Positions 24,907-33,554 of a stretch of DNA of 64,000 nucleotides are shown here, in pieces. The stretch is from Anaerolineales bacterium. GTDB lineage: Bacteria; Chloroflexota; Anaerolineae; Anaerolineales; Villigracilaceae. The DNA is taken from positions 535,298 to 599,297 of the forward strand of contig JAIXKJ010000008.1 of NCBI GenBank assembly GCA_026928255.1. Direction: 5' to 3'. The position numbers and the translations under genes are program-made. Under the pieces are notes generated by a model. The model worked only from the letters and a program-made list of their open reading frames with translations. It did no database searches and was not told the origin of the DNA. Position 1 is the stretch's first letter, and the number at the start of each line of letters is the position of its first letter.

Positions 24907-25556
24907 TAACTGCGCGTCTCGGCGCGGTAAAGGATGTACGAGTAAACGACCAAGCCGATGACGAAAACAATCAGCGGGACGATAAGAAGCCAAAACGCGA
25001 ACGCTCCGCCGATGAAACTGCCGAGCAGCGCCAATCCGCCCGCGAGCATGAATAACGTCGAGCCGAGTTGATGCGTCTTATCCCAAACCGAATCGCTGGA
25101 AAGCGTCCACGGCGTGCGAATGCCGACGAACCAATTGCGTTTCACCTTTCGCAGCATCCAGCCGATGAGGATAAACAAAACGCCGAGCGGCGACAGCATG
25201 GCGGCGCCCATTTTGAAATTTTGATAACCGAGATTCCACGCCAACGTCAGCCCGTGGGCGTAAAGTAGAAAGGCGACGATGAAGGCGATGAACAAGTTGA
25301 ACTCGCGGCGAAATTGCGCGATGTTGGCTTTGAGCGGGTCAAGATTGGGGATGACAAGGAACAACGCCAACATGCCCAGCGTGATTAGCGGCATCATCAA
25401 AACGCCCCAAAATTTAGACATGTACCCGTCCGCCTGATCGTTGACGTTCCAATGCGAAGCCATCGAATTGGGCAGTTGATTCCAAAACGCAAGCCCCGCG
25501 ACGACGGCGACAGCAATCAAAATTAGAGACCAAATAACCGTATTTTTTGTAGACAT
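24906..25556 (-). CDS. SdpI-family membrane protein with DUF1648 domain
   Basis: A 216-residue membrane protein with six helices. The N-terminal DUF1648 signature appears as FWNQLPNSMASHWNVNDQADGYMSK, given here as adjacent motifs. The C-terminal SdpI-like half has WFVGIRTPWTLSSDSVWDKTH, diagnostic for the family. In Bacillus SdpI gives immunity to a secreted toxin and regulates signalling. I start it at ATG 25556 (MSTKNTV) because the upstream MFHVKR codons arise from the parS palindrome. It lies exactly between two parS-like sites and two heptamer arrays. Confidence 0.87.
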   Translation of the reverse strand: MSTKNTVIWSLILIAVAVVAGLAFWNQLPNSMASHWNVNDQADGYMSKFWGVLMMPLITLGMLALFLVIPNLDPLKANIAQFRREFNLFIAFIVAFLLYAHGLTLAWNLGYQNFKMGAAMLSPLGVLFILIGWMLRKVKRNWFVGIRTPWTLSSDSVWDKTHQLGSTLFMLAGGLALLGSFIGGAFAFWLLIVPLIVFVIGLVVYSYILYRAETRS

Positions 25557-25569
25557 GATTTTCTCTTTT

Positions 25570-25585
25570 CGTTTCACGTGAAACA
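25570..25585. promoter_or_regulatory. parS-like site 2
   Basis: CGTTTCACGTGAAACA differs from the ParB consensus TGTTNCACGTGAAACA only at the first base. It contains the perfect 14-bp palindrome GTTTCACGTGAAAC. Confidence 0.75.
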
Positions 25586-25587
25586 AC

Positions 25588-25662
25588 GGGTCGTAAGTTG
25601 CAAGTTACAGGGTGCAAGTTTTTATCTGCAACCTTCACCTTTCAACCTGAAACCTGAAACCC
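25588..25662. repeat. Inverted heptamer-repeat array 2
   Basis: A 7-base period with units AGTTGCA, AGTTACA, GGGTGCA, AGTTTTT, then ACCTTCA, ACCTGAA, ACCTGAA, ACCCTCA. It ends at the slipin stop codon and begins right next to parS-like site 2. Confidence 0.8.
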
Positions 25663-26589
25663 TCAATCGTCCTTCGGCAAATTCTGCGCCAGCGAAACCA
25701 TGCCGCTCAACCCGCCGAGATTCATCGTGTCCACCGCCGAGCTGGGGACGATGACCAACGCGCCTTTTTCTTTCAGCCCTTCAAAGAGCATATTCATAGC
25801 GCGCAAATGCAACGCCGTCGGGTTGTTGATGTAGGCTTGCGAGGCTTCGGCAAACGACGCGGCAATCTGCTTTTCGGATTCGCCCAAAATTACCCGCGCT
25901 TGGCGTTCGCGTTCCGCCTGCGCCTGACGCGACATCGCGTCTTCCAAATCCTGCGGGATGACAATATCGCGGATTTCCACCGACTGCACGGTTACGCCCC
26001 AAGGCGTTGTGCGCTCGTCAATGACGGATTGCAACTCTTGGTCAATGGCGCTGCGCCCGACCAAAATATCCGCCAGCATCTTTTTGCCGATGATGTCGCG
26101 CAACGCGGTCTGCGCCGCCCAATCCACAGCGGCGCGGTAATCTTCCACTTCCAGCGCGGCTTTTTCCGCGTCCCAAACGACCCAAAACAAAACGGCGTCC
26201 ACATCCACTGGCACGGTATCCTGCGTCAGCGTTTTTTGCGCGGCGAACGGCGTAACCATCACGCGGTGATCAATCCACGTCGCAATCGTGTCCACCATTG
26301 GGAAGATCCAAAACAGCCCCGCGCCTTTCAAACCTTTGAATTTCCCCAGCCGCAAGACCACCGCTTTTTCCCACTGCGCGGCGACTTTGACGGCAAATAA
26401 AACGTAAACGGCAATCAACATCCAAACCGTCAGCCAAACGGCGATGAGCGCGTCCGCAACTTTTCCGTCGCCAAGCGCCACGCCCAAAATAGCGACGAGC
26501 AATAACGCGCCAAACGTCAGACCCGCGATTGGCGGGATATGTTGGTCGTTCTTTTTGGATTGGAAGATCGAACTAAATTTTGCATTCAT
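25663..26589 (-). CDS. Slipin / SPFH (band 7) membrane protein
   Basis: A 308-residue stomatin-like protein. Two N-terminal hydrophobic segments (about 22-65) are followed by an SPFH domain with AVVLRLGKFKGLKGAGLFWIFP-type and VPVDVDAVLFW motifs, an ERTTPWGVTVQSVEIRDI segment typical of slipins, and a helical C-terminal region with QAQAERERQARVILGES. Such proteins form oligomeric scaffolds in membrane microdomains. A GntR regulator starts upstream and may control it. The stop falls at the edge of a heptamer array. Confidence 0.9.
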   Translation of the reverse strand: MNAKFSSIFQSKKNDQHIPPIAGLTFGALLLVAILGVALGDGKVADALIAVWLTVWMLIAVYVLFAVKVAAQWEKAVVLRLGKFKGLKGAGLFWIFPMVDTIATWIDHRVMVTPFAAQKTLTQDTVPVDVDAVLFWVVWDAEKAALEVEDYRAAVDWAAQTALRDIIGKKMLADILVGRSAIDQELQSVIDERTTPWGVTVQSVEIRDIVIPQDLEDAMSRQAQAERERQARVILGESEKQIAASFAEASQAYINNPTALHLRAMNMLFEGLKEKGALVIVPSSAVDTMNLGGLSGMVSLAQNLPKDD

Positions 26590-26610
26590 GGAATTTTCTC
26601 CTAATTGGAT

Positions 26611-27012
26611 TTACGCCTCTTCCTGCGACTTCAAAATTTCTCTCACCATCTGGCGGATTTCTCGCCCCAAGAATCCCAGCCGCAACGCCTCGTTGACGAA
26701 ACGCTCCGTCAACTCGGACAGCGCTTCGTGGCGCAATTTCTCGGCGGCGTCTGCGCTTGGGATTTCTACGATGAACGTGCCGCGCCCTTGCTGCGTGGAA
26801 ATAATCCGCGCCTCGTCCAATATGCGATACGCCCGCGCAATCGTGTTAAAGTTGACGCGCAATTCTTCCGCCAACGCGCGCACGGTGGGCAGTTGATCGC
26901 CCGGCTTCAAAATTCCGTTAGCGAGCTGACTTTGAATCTGATTCACAACCTGCGTGTAAATCGGCAGACCCGAATGAAAATCAAGGTGGAGGGTGAGGCG
27001 TTTATTCGTCAT
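26611..27012 (-). CDS. GntR-family regulator (YtrA-like)
   Basis: A 133-residue repressor-type protein: N-terminal winged helix (LPIYTQVVNQIQSQLANGILK, GDQLPTVRALAEELRVNFNT, GRGTFIVE) and a short helical dimerisation tail, the size and build of the YtrA subfamily. These usually regulate their own operon, often with membrane transport genes. It lies 21 bases upstream of the slipin gene on the same strand, then SdpI-like and YhfC-like genes, so it probably controls a cell-envelope stress unit. The effector is unknown. Confidence 0.9.
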   Translation of the reverse strand: MTNKRLTLHLDFHSGLPIYTQVVNQIQSQLANGILKPGDQLPTVRALAEELRVNFNTIARAYRILDEARIISTQQGRGTFIVEIPSADAAEKLRHEALSELTERFVNEALRLGFLGREIRQMVREILKSQEEA

Positions 27013-27199
27013 AGTTTATTGTACTAATTGTATCAATGAATGCATTGTAGCGCTTAAAAGGCTTTTGTCAAGGAATAAAATTGCCGCGCAATTTTACATT
27101 CTCCGCGAAAAAAAACTGCGAATTTCAACGTCTGACCTTGTCTAAACTTATAGAATAACAAGGATCGGCATGGTAGAATCATAGAAAGGAGCGAAACAA

Positions 27200-28087
27200 A
27201 TGGAAGCAAAGAAAAGCACGTGGACGGAAAAAAAGGGCTTAGCCCAAATGCTTAAAGGCGGCGTAATCATGGACGTGGTCAACGCCGAGCAAGCCAAAAT
27301 CGCGGAAGAAGCCGGCGCCTGCGCGGTCATGGCGTTGGAGCGCGTCCCCGCCGACATCCGCGCCGACGGCGGCGTGGCGCGCATGAGCGACCCCGACATG
27401 ATTTTGAAAATCATGGACGCGGTAACGATTCCCGTCATGGCAAAATGCCGCATTGGTCATTTTGTCGAAGCGCAGATTCTCGAATCCATCGGCGTGGATT
27501 ACATTGACGAATCCGAAGTGTTGACTCCCGCCGACGAAGAACATCACATTTTGAAGCACAACTTCAACGTGCCGTTTGTCTGCGGTTGCCGCAACATTGG
27601 CGAAGCGCTGCGCCGCATTGGCGAAGGCGCGGCGATGATGCGAACCAAAGGCGAAGCGGGCACCGGCGACGTGGTCGAAGCCGTGCGCCACGCGCGCAGC
27701 GTCATCGGCGACATCAAAAGAATTTCCGCAATGGAAGAAGAAGAATTGATGACCTTTGCCAAGAACAACGGCGCGCCTTACGAATTGGTAAAAGAAATTA
27801 AAGAATTGGGGCGCTTGCCAGTCGTCAACTTTGCGGCGGGCGGAGTCGCCACTCCCGCCGACGCGGCGCTGATGATGCAACTCGGCGTGGACGGCGTCTT
27901 CGTCGGTTCGGGCATTTTCAAATCTGGCGACCCCGCCAAACGCGCCGCCGCCATCGTCAAAGCCGTAACGCATTATCAAGATGCGTCCATTCTCGCCGAA
28001 GTGAGCAAGAACCTCGGCGAAGCGATGGTCGGGCGCAACGTCTCGCAAATGCCGGAAAGCGAACGCCTCGCTGGGCGCGGGTGGTAG
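27200..28087 (+). CDS. pdxS: Pyridoxal 5'-phosphate synthase, lyase subunit
   Basis: Condenses ribose/ribulose 5-phosphate, glyceraldehyde 3-phosphate and ammonia to PLP. The 295-residue TIM barrel has [30 protein letters not shown] and the catalytic-lysine segment [11 protein letters not shown], plus the phosphate site [24 protein letters not shown] precedes ATG, and TAGAAT at 27174 may be the -10. PdxT, the ammonia-supplying partner, starts 10 bases downstream. Confidence 0.97.
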   Translation: MEAKKSTWTEKKGLAQMLKGGVIMDVVNAEQAKIAEEAGACAVMALERVPADIRADGGVARMSDPDMILKIMDAVTIPVMAKCRIGHFVEAQILESIGVDYIDESEVLTPADEEHHILKHNFNVPFVCGCRNIGEALRRIGEGAAMMRTKGEAGTGDVVEAVRHARSVIGDIKRISAMEEEELMTFAKNNGAPYELVKEIKELGRLPVVNFAAGGVATPADAALMMQLGVDGVFVGSGIFKSGDPAKRAAAIVKAVTHYQDASILAEVSKNLGEAMVGRNVSQMPESERLAGRGW

Positions 28088-28097
28088 TTTAGGAAGC

Positions 28098-28676
28098 ATG
28101 AAAATTGGCGTTTTAGCGTTACAAGGCGATTTTGCCGAACACCTCGCCATGCTGAAAAAAATCGGCGCGGACGCGGTCGAGGTTCGCTTGCCCGAACACC
28201 TCGACGGCTTAAACGGGCTAATCATCCCTGGCGGCGAATCTACGACAATTGGCAAACTGTCCGTTCATTATCATCTCATCGAACCCTTGCGCGAGTTTGG
28301 AAAATCCCGCGCCATTTGGGGAACTTGCGCGGGCATGATTTTCCTCTCCAACGACGCGGGGCGCGACCAGCCCTTGCTCGGCTTGATGGACGTGCAAGTC
28401 AAGCGCAACGCCTTCGGGCGACAGTTGGATTCGTTTGAGACAGATTTGCAGATTGACGAATTAAGCGAAGCGACGAAAGACGACGCGCCCTATCACGCCG
28501 TCTTCATCCGCGCCCCGATTATTGAATCTGTCGGCGCGGAGGTGAAAGTCCTCGCCGCTTTGGCGGACGGGCGCATCGTCGCCGCGCGACAAGGGCGTTT
28601 GCTTGCAACTTCGTTTCATCCCGAATTAACGGACGATTCGCGCTTTCACAAATACTTTCTTTCGCTGGCGGCGTGA
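28098..28676 (+). CDS. pdxT: Pyridoxal 5'-phosphate synthase, glutaminase subunit
   Basis: A class I glutamine amidotransferase that releases ammonia from glutamine and channels it to PdxS in the 12+12 PLP synthase complex. At 192 residues it has GGESTT, the nucleophile in WGTCAGMIFL, and the catalytic His/Glu in SFHPELTDD. It starts 10 bases after pdxS, and the UGA stop is clean. This is the DXP-independent vitamin B6 route. Confidence 0.97.
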   Translation: MKIGVLALQGDFAEHLAMLKKIGADAVEVRLPEHLDGLNGLIIPGGESTTIGKLSVHYHLIEPLREFGKSRAIWGTCAGMIFLSNDAGRDQPLLGLMDVQVKRNAFGRQLDSFETDLQIDELSEATKDDAPYHAVFIRAPIIESVGAEVKVLAALADGRIVAARQGRLLATSFHPELTDDSRFHKYFLSLAA

Positions 28677-28684
28677 TATAGTTA

Positions 28685-28710
28685 TGGAGGCGGGGGAAAC
28701 TCCGCCTTCA
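28685..28710 (+). other. Hairpin between pdxT and GNAT-like gene
   Basis: AGGCGG (28688-28693) pairs with CCGCCT (28702-28707). It folds up the only Shine-Dalgarno-like GGAGG before the downstream ATG, so it could limit translation or act as a weak terminator. Confidence 0.45.
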
Positions 28711-28714
28711 TGCA

Positions 28715-29629
28715 ATGACCATTCGCCCGCTCACTTTATTCGACTTGCCGCTCGTTCGGCGTTACCGCGACGACGCGCTCACCTTAGACCACATTCGCGC
28801 CCTCACACGCGGACATCCGCTGGGCGCGACGGGGTTGCTGGCATACGTCAACCCCCTGCGCCACATTTATTCCGCGTTGATAGACGACGACGCGCCGCTC
28901 TTGGGCGGAATCATCCAGACTCGCGGCGAGCCGTTCGCCAAATTGCTTTACCTCGCGCCGACTTCCCATTTTGACAACCCGCAACTGCCCGCGCTGCTCG
29001 AACGCCTCGTCGTTCGGGCGGGGAAGTGGGGCGCTTTTCACGTCATCGCCGAGACGGACGAAAGCGGCGCGGCGTTTAGCGCGCTGCGCCAAACGGGATT
29101 CGCCGTCTACGCTTGGCAGCGAGTCTGGGACGCGAGTCTGATTCAGAACGCCGACTCCGCCCCAAAGTCCGGATGGCGGCGCGCGCAATCTTTCGACTTG
29201 CCCGCCGTGCGGCGCATCCATTATCAAATCGTCCCGCAACTGCTTCATCCCGTCGACCCCGCGCCAAAACGCCCAAACGGATTTATTCACGCCGACGGTT
29301 CGTGTTTTGCCAGCGTCTCTTACGGCGCGTACGGCGCGGCGCTGACGCCGTGGATTTTGCCAAACGAGAGCGACGCGGCTGAAAAAATTTCTTCGCTCAT
29401 CGCCAGCCTGCCGCCGCAACACGGACGCCCGCTCTATATCAACGTGCGCTCGTATCAAGCCTGGCTCGAACCCGCGCTGGAAGATCTCGGCGCGAAGGCT
29501 TCGCCGCGCCAAGCGGTGATGGTGAAATATTTATCTCGATTGATTAAGGACGAAGCGCCCGCTCGCGCTCCGCTTTCGACGGCGCGCGCTCAGCCGACGC
29601 AAATGAGCAGAATGGACACCGATGAGTAA
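28715..29629 (+). CDS. GNAT-like two-domain hypothetical protein
   Basis: A 304-residue soluble protein. The start TIRPLTLFDLPLVRRYRDD and the AETDESGAAFSALRQTGFAVYAWQRVW block resemble the N-terminal acetyltransferase fold. A second, similar half begins RRAQSFDLPAVRRIHYQIVPQ, suggesting tandem degenerate GNAT domains. The classical acetyl-CoA loop (Q/RxxGxG/A) is not clear, so activity is uncertain. The last 8 bases overlap the next gene. It follows pdxT but has no obvious B6 link. Confidence 0.7.
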   Translation: MTIRPLTLFDLPLVRRYRDDALTLDHIRALTRGHPLGATGLLAYVNPLRHIYSALIDDDAPLLGGIIQTRGEPFAKLLYLAPTSHFDNPQLPALLERLVVRAGKWGAFHVIAETDESGAAFSALRQTGFAVYAWQRVWDASLIQNADSAPKSGWRRAQSFDLPAVRRIHYQIVPQLLHPVDPAPKRPNGFIHADGSCFASVSYGAYGAALTPWILPNESDAAEKISSLIASLPPQHGRPLYINVRSYQAWLEPALEDLGAKASPRQAVMVKYLSRLIKDEAPARAPLSTARAQPTQMSRMDTDE

Positions 29630-29924
29630 TTGGAAAAAACATGACGACGGAAAAACGGCGGGCGGGGCGCTGATTGTTGCCGACGAACAGTACGGCGACG
29701 GCGCGCGCATCACGTTGAAGCGCGGCGCGGACTTTTACTCCATTTCGTTGCAATTGCGCGGGTGGATCGAACACACCTCTTTTGCCCCAACCGAAGCCGA
29801 CGCGCGGCGCGAATATCGCGCCATGCGCTCCGCCGCGCTGCCGATTGTCGAGCTGATTGACGCGGGCGTGAGCGACATCAAAGTTTGGGAAGCGATCTCG
29901 GAGTTTGTGCGAAAGTTTTCGTAA
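29622..29924 (+). CDS. Small soluble hypothetical protein
   Basis: A 100-residue protein that overlaps the preceding gene by 8 bases, so it is translationally coupled. The sequence (GGALIVADEQYGDGARITLKR, then a region ending in charged helices) is compact, with no signal, membrane segment or known motif. The pattern suggests a small beta-alpha domain. It lies between the GNAT-like protein and a HAD phosphatase and is probably cotranscribed with both. Confidence 0.65.
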   Translation: MSNWKKHDDGKTAGGALIVADEQYGDGARITLKRGADFYSISLQLRGWIEHTSFAPTEADARREYRAMRSAALPIVELIDAGVSDIKVWEAISEFVRKFS

Positions 29925-29949
29925 GAGACGAAGGATGAAAAGGCAATTT

Positions 29950-30612
29950 ATGTTAAAAGCGCTGATCTTTGATTTCGACGGGCTGATACTCGACACCGAA
30001 ACGCCCGAATTTTTGGTCTGGCAGGGGATGTACCGCGAGCTGGGACTTGAACTGCCAATGGACGAATGGCGGCGCGTCGTCGGCGGGTATGGCGTGGCGC
30101 GTTTTGACCCCGCCGAAGATTTAGTCCGCCTTTCGCACGGGCGTTTGGATTACGAATCCTTGCGCGAACGCTACCGCGCCGAATCGAGCGCCATCATCCA
30201 GTCCGCGCCGATGTTGCCCGGCGTAACCAACTGGCTCGACGAAGCGCAAACGCGCGGACTGCGCCTCGCCATCGGATCAAGTTCCTCGCACGACTGGGTG
30301 GACGGCAACACGCAACGACTCGGCATTTACGACCGCTTCGATTTCATCGTCTGCAACGACGACGTGGCGCCCGGTCAAACCAAACCGCACCCCGACATTT
30401 ATTTGAAAGCGCTCGAACTGCTGCAAGTGAAAAGTAGCGAAGCCGTCGTCTTTGAAGATTCGCTCAACGGCGTGGCGGCGGCGCGCGCGGCCGGAATTTT
30501 CGCCGTCGCCGTCCCCAACCCGCTCACCGCGCAAATGGGAGTCAGCGGCGATTTGACTCTCTCTTCGTTGGCGGATTTGACCTTGCCCGAATTGGAAGAA
30601 AATCTAAAATAG
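29950..30612 (+). CDS. HAD-family phosphatase / beta-phosphoglucomutase-like
   Basis: A 220-residue HAD hydrolase of subfamily IA. Motif I is FDFDGLILDTE (two catalytic Asp), motif II GSSSSHDW, motif III the lysine in TKPHPDIYLKAL, and motif IV VFEDSLNGVAAA. An alpha-helical cap sits between motifs I and II. It removes phosphate from a small metabolite or isomerises a sugar phosphate; the substrate is not predictable. ATG 29950 has AAAAGG 6 bases upstream; ATG 29935 in frame is possible but its AAGG is too close. Confidence 0.9.
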   Translation: MLKALIFDFDGLILDTETPEFLVWQGMYRELGLELPMDEWRRVVGGYGVARFDPAEDLVRLSHGRLDYESLRERYRAESSAIIQSAPMLPGVTNWLDEAQTRGLRLAIGSSSSHDWVDGNTQRLGIYDRFDFIVCNDDVAPGQTKPHPDIYLKALELLQVKSSEAVVFEDSLNGVAAARAAGIFAVAVPNPLTAQMGVSGDLTLSSLADLTLPELEENLK

Positions 30613-30687
30613 AACGCTCCTGATACCTTTTGAGAGACTTCGCCAGCCTCGCAAAGTTACACTCGGAAAAATTTTCAAGGAGACGCA

Positions 30688-32268
30688 ATGAAAAACAAAC
30701 TCGCAAAACTTTGGATTTCTTCCCTCGCGCTCGGCTGGCTGTTTGACTTCCTCTTTTGGGACAAAGGGTTCGGAATCAACTTCGCCGCTTTTTTTACGGC
30801 TTGCTTAATCGTCGGGCTGTATTTTCTCCTCAGCGACGGCATTCGTCCGCGCCGCGCCGCCCTTTGGCTGATTCCGCTTTTCGGCTTTTTCGCAGCCGTA
30901 ACCTTTATCCGCGCCGAAACGCTGACCGTTTTCCTCGCCGTCGTTTTTTCTCTCTTCACGTTGACTCTCTTCGCCGTCGCTTATCGCGGCAAAAATTGGA
31001 CGCGCTATTCCTTCGCGGATTACGTCGTCAAATACGCAAAGGCGTTATTGGGCATGGCAGTCAGCCCGATTACGGCGAGCGTCCAAGCGCGTAAATCAGC
31101 GGACAAAGAACCTTCGGCAAAAGTCAACGCCATGCCCTTTCTGCGCGGACTGCTCATCGCAATTCCCATTCTGTTAATTTTCACCTCTCTGCTTTCCGAC
31201 GCCGACTTAATCTTCAGCCAAAAATTAAACAACTTATTAAATATCTTCAACGTCGAAAAGCTGCCCGAATATATCTTCCGCTTGTTTTATATTCTCGTGT
31301 TGGGCTATTTCTTGACTGGAACAATTTTGCGCGCCGCAACTCAACCCGCCGACGAAAAACTCATCGGCGAAGAGAAACCGCTCCTTCCGCCTTTTCTCGG
31401 CTTCACCGAATCGTCCATTGTGCTGGGCGGCGTGGTCGCGCTCTTCGCCGCATTCGTGTTGATTCAATTCCGCTACTTTTTCGGCGGCGAAACCAACATC
31501 CATTTAGACGGCTTCACCTACGCCCAATACGCCCGTCGCGGCTTTGGCGAATTAAACACAACCGCCTTCCTCGCTTTGCTTTTGCTGCTTGCGCTCAGTT
31601 CAATTACAAAACGCGAAAACGAATCGCAACGCAAAACTTTTTCCGCGCTCGGCGTCGCGCTGGTCGGCTTGTTGCTCGTCATGCTTTATTCCGCTTATCG
31701 GCGGCTGGTTTTGTACGAAGCCGCTTACGGTTTTTCGCAACTGCGAACCTACGCCCACGTTTTCTTAATTTGGATCGGCTTGCTTTTGATTGCGACCATC
31801 GCCCTTGAAATTTTACGCAAGGAGCGCTTCTTCGCGTTTGCCGCGCTCGTCGCCGCCGTCGGATTTTCCGCCACGCTGCCGATTCTCAACGTGGACGCTT
31901 TCATCGTCCGCCAGAATATTCAACGCGCCGCCTCTTTCTCCGCCGACGATTTCGACTCGCCCTATTTCGTCGAACTCAGCGACGACTCTATTCCGCCGTT
32001 GGTTGCCGCTTTGCAGGATTCTTCGTTGAGCACTTCCATTCGTCAGCAGGTGGGCGCTTCGTTGGCTTGTGTCCGCTATCGGCGGGAAAGCGGCGATGAA
32101 TCCGCTTGGCAAGCCTTTCATCTCTCGCGTCATCGCGCGAACGCGGCGCTTCAATCCGTCGCTTCGCAATTGGATGCGTTTGAAATTAGCGAAACCTATC
32201 CGACGAAAGCCGTTGCCGCCGACGGCGCGGAATTTTACTGCTCGCCCTATTATTACGACGCGAGGTAA
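30688..32268 (+). CDS. DUF4173 polytopic membrane protein
   Basis: A 526-residue protein with about 11 membrane helices in the first ~400 residues. The phrase DGFTYAQYARRGFGEL is characteristic of the DUF4173 family, as is the helix-rich middle with RRLVLYEAAYGFSQLRTYAH. A C-terminal soluble part (about 400-526) carries a short helical repeat-like region. The function is unknown in the family. CAAGGAGACGCA gives a strong ribosome-binding site. Confidence 0.85.
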   Translation: MKNKLAKLWISSLALGWLFDFLFWDKGFGINFAAFFTACLIVGLYFLLSDGIRPRRAALWLIPLFGFFAAVTFIRAETLTVFLAVVFSLFTLTLFAVAYRGKNWTRYSFADYVVKYAKALLGMAVSPITASVQARKSADKEPSAKVNAMPFLRGLLIAIPILLIFTSLLSDADLIFSQKLNNLLNIFNVEKLPEYIFRLFYILVLGYFLTGTILRAATQPADEKLIGEEKPLLPPFLGFTESSIVLGGVVALFAAFVLIQFRYFFGGETNIHLDGFTYAQYARRGFGELNTTAFLALLLLLALSSITKRENESQRKTFSALGVALVGLLLVMLYSAYRRLVLYEAAYGFSQLRTYAHVFLIWIGLLLIATIALEILRKERFFAFAALVAAVGFSATLPILNVDAFIVRQNIQRAASFSADDFDSPYFVELSDDSIPPLVAALQDSSLSTSIRQQVGASLACVRYRRESGDESAWQAFHLSRHRANAALQSVASQLDAFEISETYPTKAVAADGAEFYCSPYYYDAR

Positions 32269-32325
32269 GAAGACCGCTAATTTGCCTGTCTATAAAAATA
32301 TTAAAGTTTTTTCAAAGGACATCCA

Positions 32326-32931
32326 ATGGATTTCAAACTGACGATTTACTCGGACTATATATGACCTTGGTGTTATGTCGGCCAGGGTGTGGTCGAGGGG
32401 CTTAAGCAGGAACATAACGTAGAGGTGGATTGGCGTCCGTATTATTTGCGTCCCGACACGCCGCCCGAAGGCATGGAGCTGCCCGATTACATCAAGCGGG
32501 CGCACGCCAGCGGCTCGGAGGAACGTCTGCGCGCCATTGCTGATTTATACGGCATGACCTACCGCTCGTTGACGCGCATTTACAACACGCGCCTAGCGCA
32601 TGAGGCGACGGAGTACGCGCGTCAAAAAGGGAAAGCCAACGAATTTCATCATGTCGTCTTCCGCAAGGTTTACGCGGAAGGGCAAGACCCTTCGCTGTGG
32701 GCGACTCTGCGCGCCGCCGCCGAAGAGGTCGGCTTAAACGCGGACGACGCGCAAAGCATCGTCGAGAGCGGAGAATACACCGCCGAAGTTGCCGAGCAAG
32801 TTAAACACGCGCAAGCCATCGGCGTAACGGGCGTGCCGACGTATGTGATTAACGACCAATACGCCATCGTCGGCGCGCAACCCTACGAAGCGTTCCAAAA
32901 CGCGCTGGCGCAGATTGCGGGCGGGAAATAA
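32326..32931 (+). CDS. DsbA-family (FrnE-like) oxidoreductase with UGA at the first active-site position (candidate selenoprotein)
   Basis: If UGA at 32362-32364 (codon 13) is selenocysteine, the protein is 201 residues and starts MDFKLTIYSDYI-U-PWCYVGQG. The family consensus here is SDY(V/I)CPWCYVG, so UGA replaces exactly the first Cys of CPWC. AAGGA lies 6 bases before ATG 32326. Downstream landmarks are YYLRPDTPPEG, the family's helical insert, and the cis-proline segment GVPTYVINDQYAIVGAQPYE. A 6-bp hairpin 19 bases after UGA fits the bacterial SECIS pattern well. Starting instead at GTG 32389 would remove the strand and catalytic motif that define the fold. Confidence 0.85.
32378..32396 (+). 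promoter_or_regulatory. Putative bacterial SECIS hairpin in DsbA-like mRNA
   Basis: UCGGCC (32378-32383) pairs with GGUCGA (32391-32396), including one G-U pair, across the loop AGGGUGU. The loop opens 19 bases after the UGA and has G in its second position, in agreement with the bacterial SECIS model as I recall it. Confidence 0.6.
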
Positions 32932-32936
32932 AATTA

Positions 32937-32962
32937 CACGAGCCGCGTAAGCGGCTCGCGTA
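32937..32962. terminator. Bidirectional hairpin terminator
   Basis: CGAGCCGC pairs with GCGGCTCG across GTAA, between the convergent DsbA-like and HNH genes. Confidence 0.75.
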
Positions 32963-32975
32963 GTTTTAAGGGCGG

Positions 32976-33554
32976 TTAGGGTTTCCATTTAATATGACCG
33001 TTAACGCCGTATTTTTCAAATACCGCAAGAATGTCGGCGCAAAAATTCATTATGAATGAGTCGTCTTTAGATTTTGCCAACTCGTACAAACGGATAAACA
33101 TCTTCTTTCCCGTTTCGGTTTGCTTATAATTTTTCTTTCTGAAATTATGTTCGGCGCAAAGCGTTTGACCGTTTACAACTTCTGCTTTGCCGCCTTTATC
33201 TTTTGGCATAATGTGGTCGGCGTGAATTTCCACGCCGTCTTCTCTTCCGCGTCCGCAAATAACGCATTGATAATGGTCGCGGCGAAAAATTTCTTCTTTT
33301 TGTTCCGACGTGAAATTTTCAAGTTCTCGACGAGCCACCGCTTGCGGATCGTATTTATAAACGCCTTTTCTAACTTTGATTAAAACGCCTTCTTGATGCA
33401 ATAAACGAATTGCCCGCCACGGATCTCTGGGCGGCATTTTGTGTTCTGATAGCCACTGCGCCGTTACCCAATCCACGACGGGTCCGTGTTCAAATTCTTG
33501 ATTTGGATGGCTGAAAAAGAATTCAAGAACTAATTCGCGAATGGAACGAGTCAT
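32976..33554 (-). CDS. HNH restriction endonuclease with winged-helix N-terminus
   Basis: A 192-residue nuclease. The N-terminal ~75 residues look like a winged helix ([24 protein letters not shown]). The HNH core has two zinc-type cysteine pairs (CVICG, and C...H in [15 protein letters not shown]) and the catalytic histidine in [15 protein letters not shown]. It overlaps the methyltransferase gene by ATGA. A nuclease coupled to a DNA methylase is a type II restriction-modification pair; the recognition sequence cannot be read from the gene. Codon use is AT-rich relative to neighbours. Confidence 0.85.
   Translation of the reverse strand: MTRSIRELVLEFFFSHPNQEFEHGPVVDWVTAQWLSEHKMPPRDPWRAIRLLHQEGVLIKVRKGVYKYDPQAVARRELENFTSEQKEEIFRRDHYQCVICGRGREDGVEIHADHIMPKDKGGKAEVVNGQTLCAEHNFRKKNYKQTETGKKMFIRLYELAKSKDDSFIMNFCADILAVFEKYGVNGHIKWKP

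Noticed and set aside
28690..28974. Open frame on the + strand overlapping the GNAT-like gene
   Set aside because: Arg/His-rich translation in an alternative frame of a better-supported gene.
32389..32931. Truncated DsbA-like protein starting at GTG 32389
   Set aside because: Would lose the first strand and the redox motif; upstream ATG with ribosome-binding site and in-frame UGA at the Cys position explain it better.
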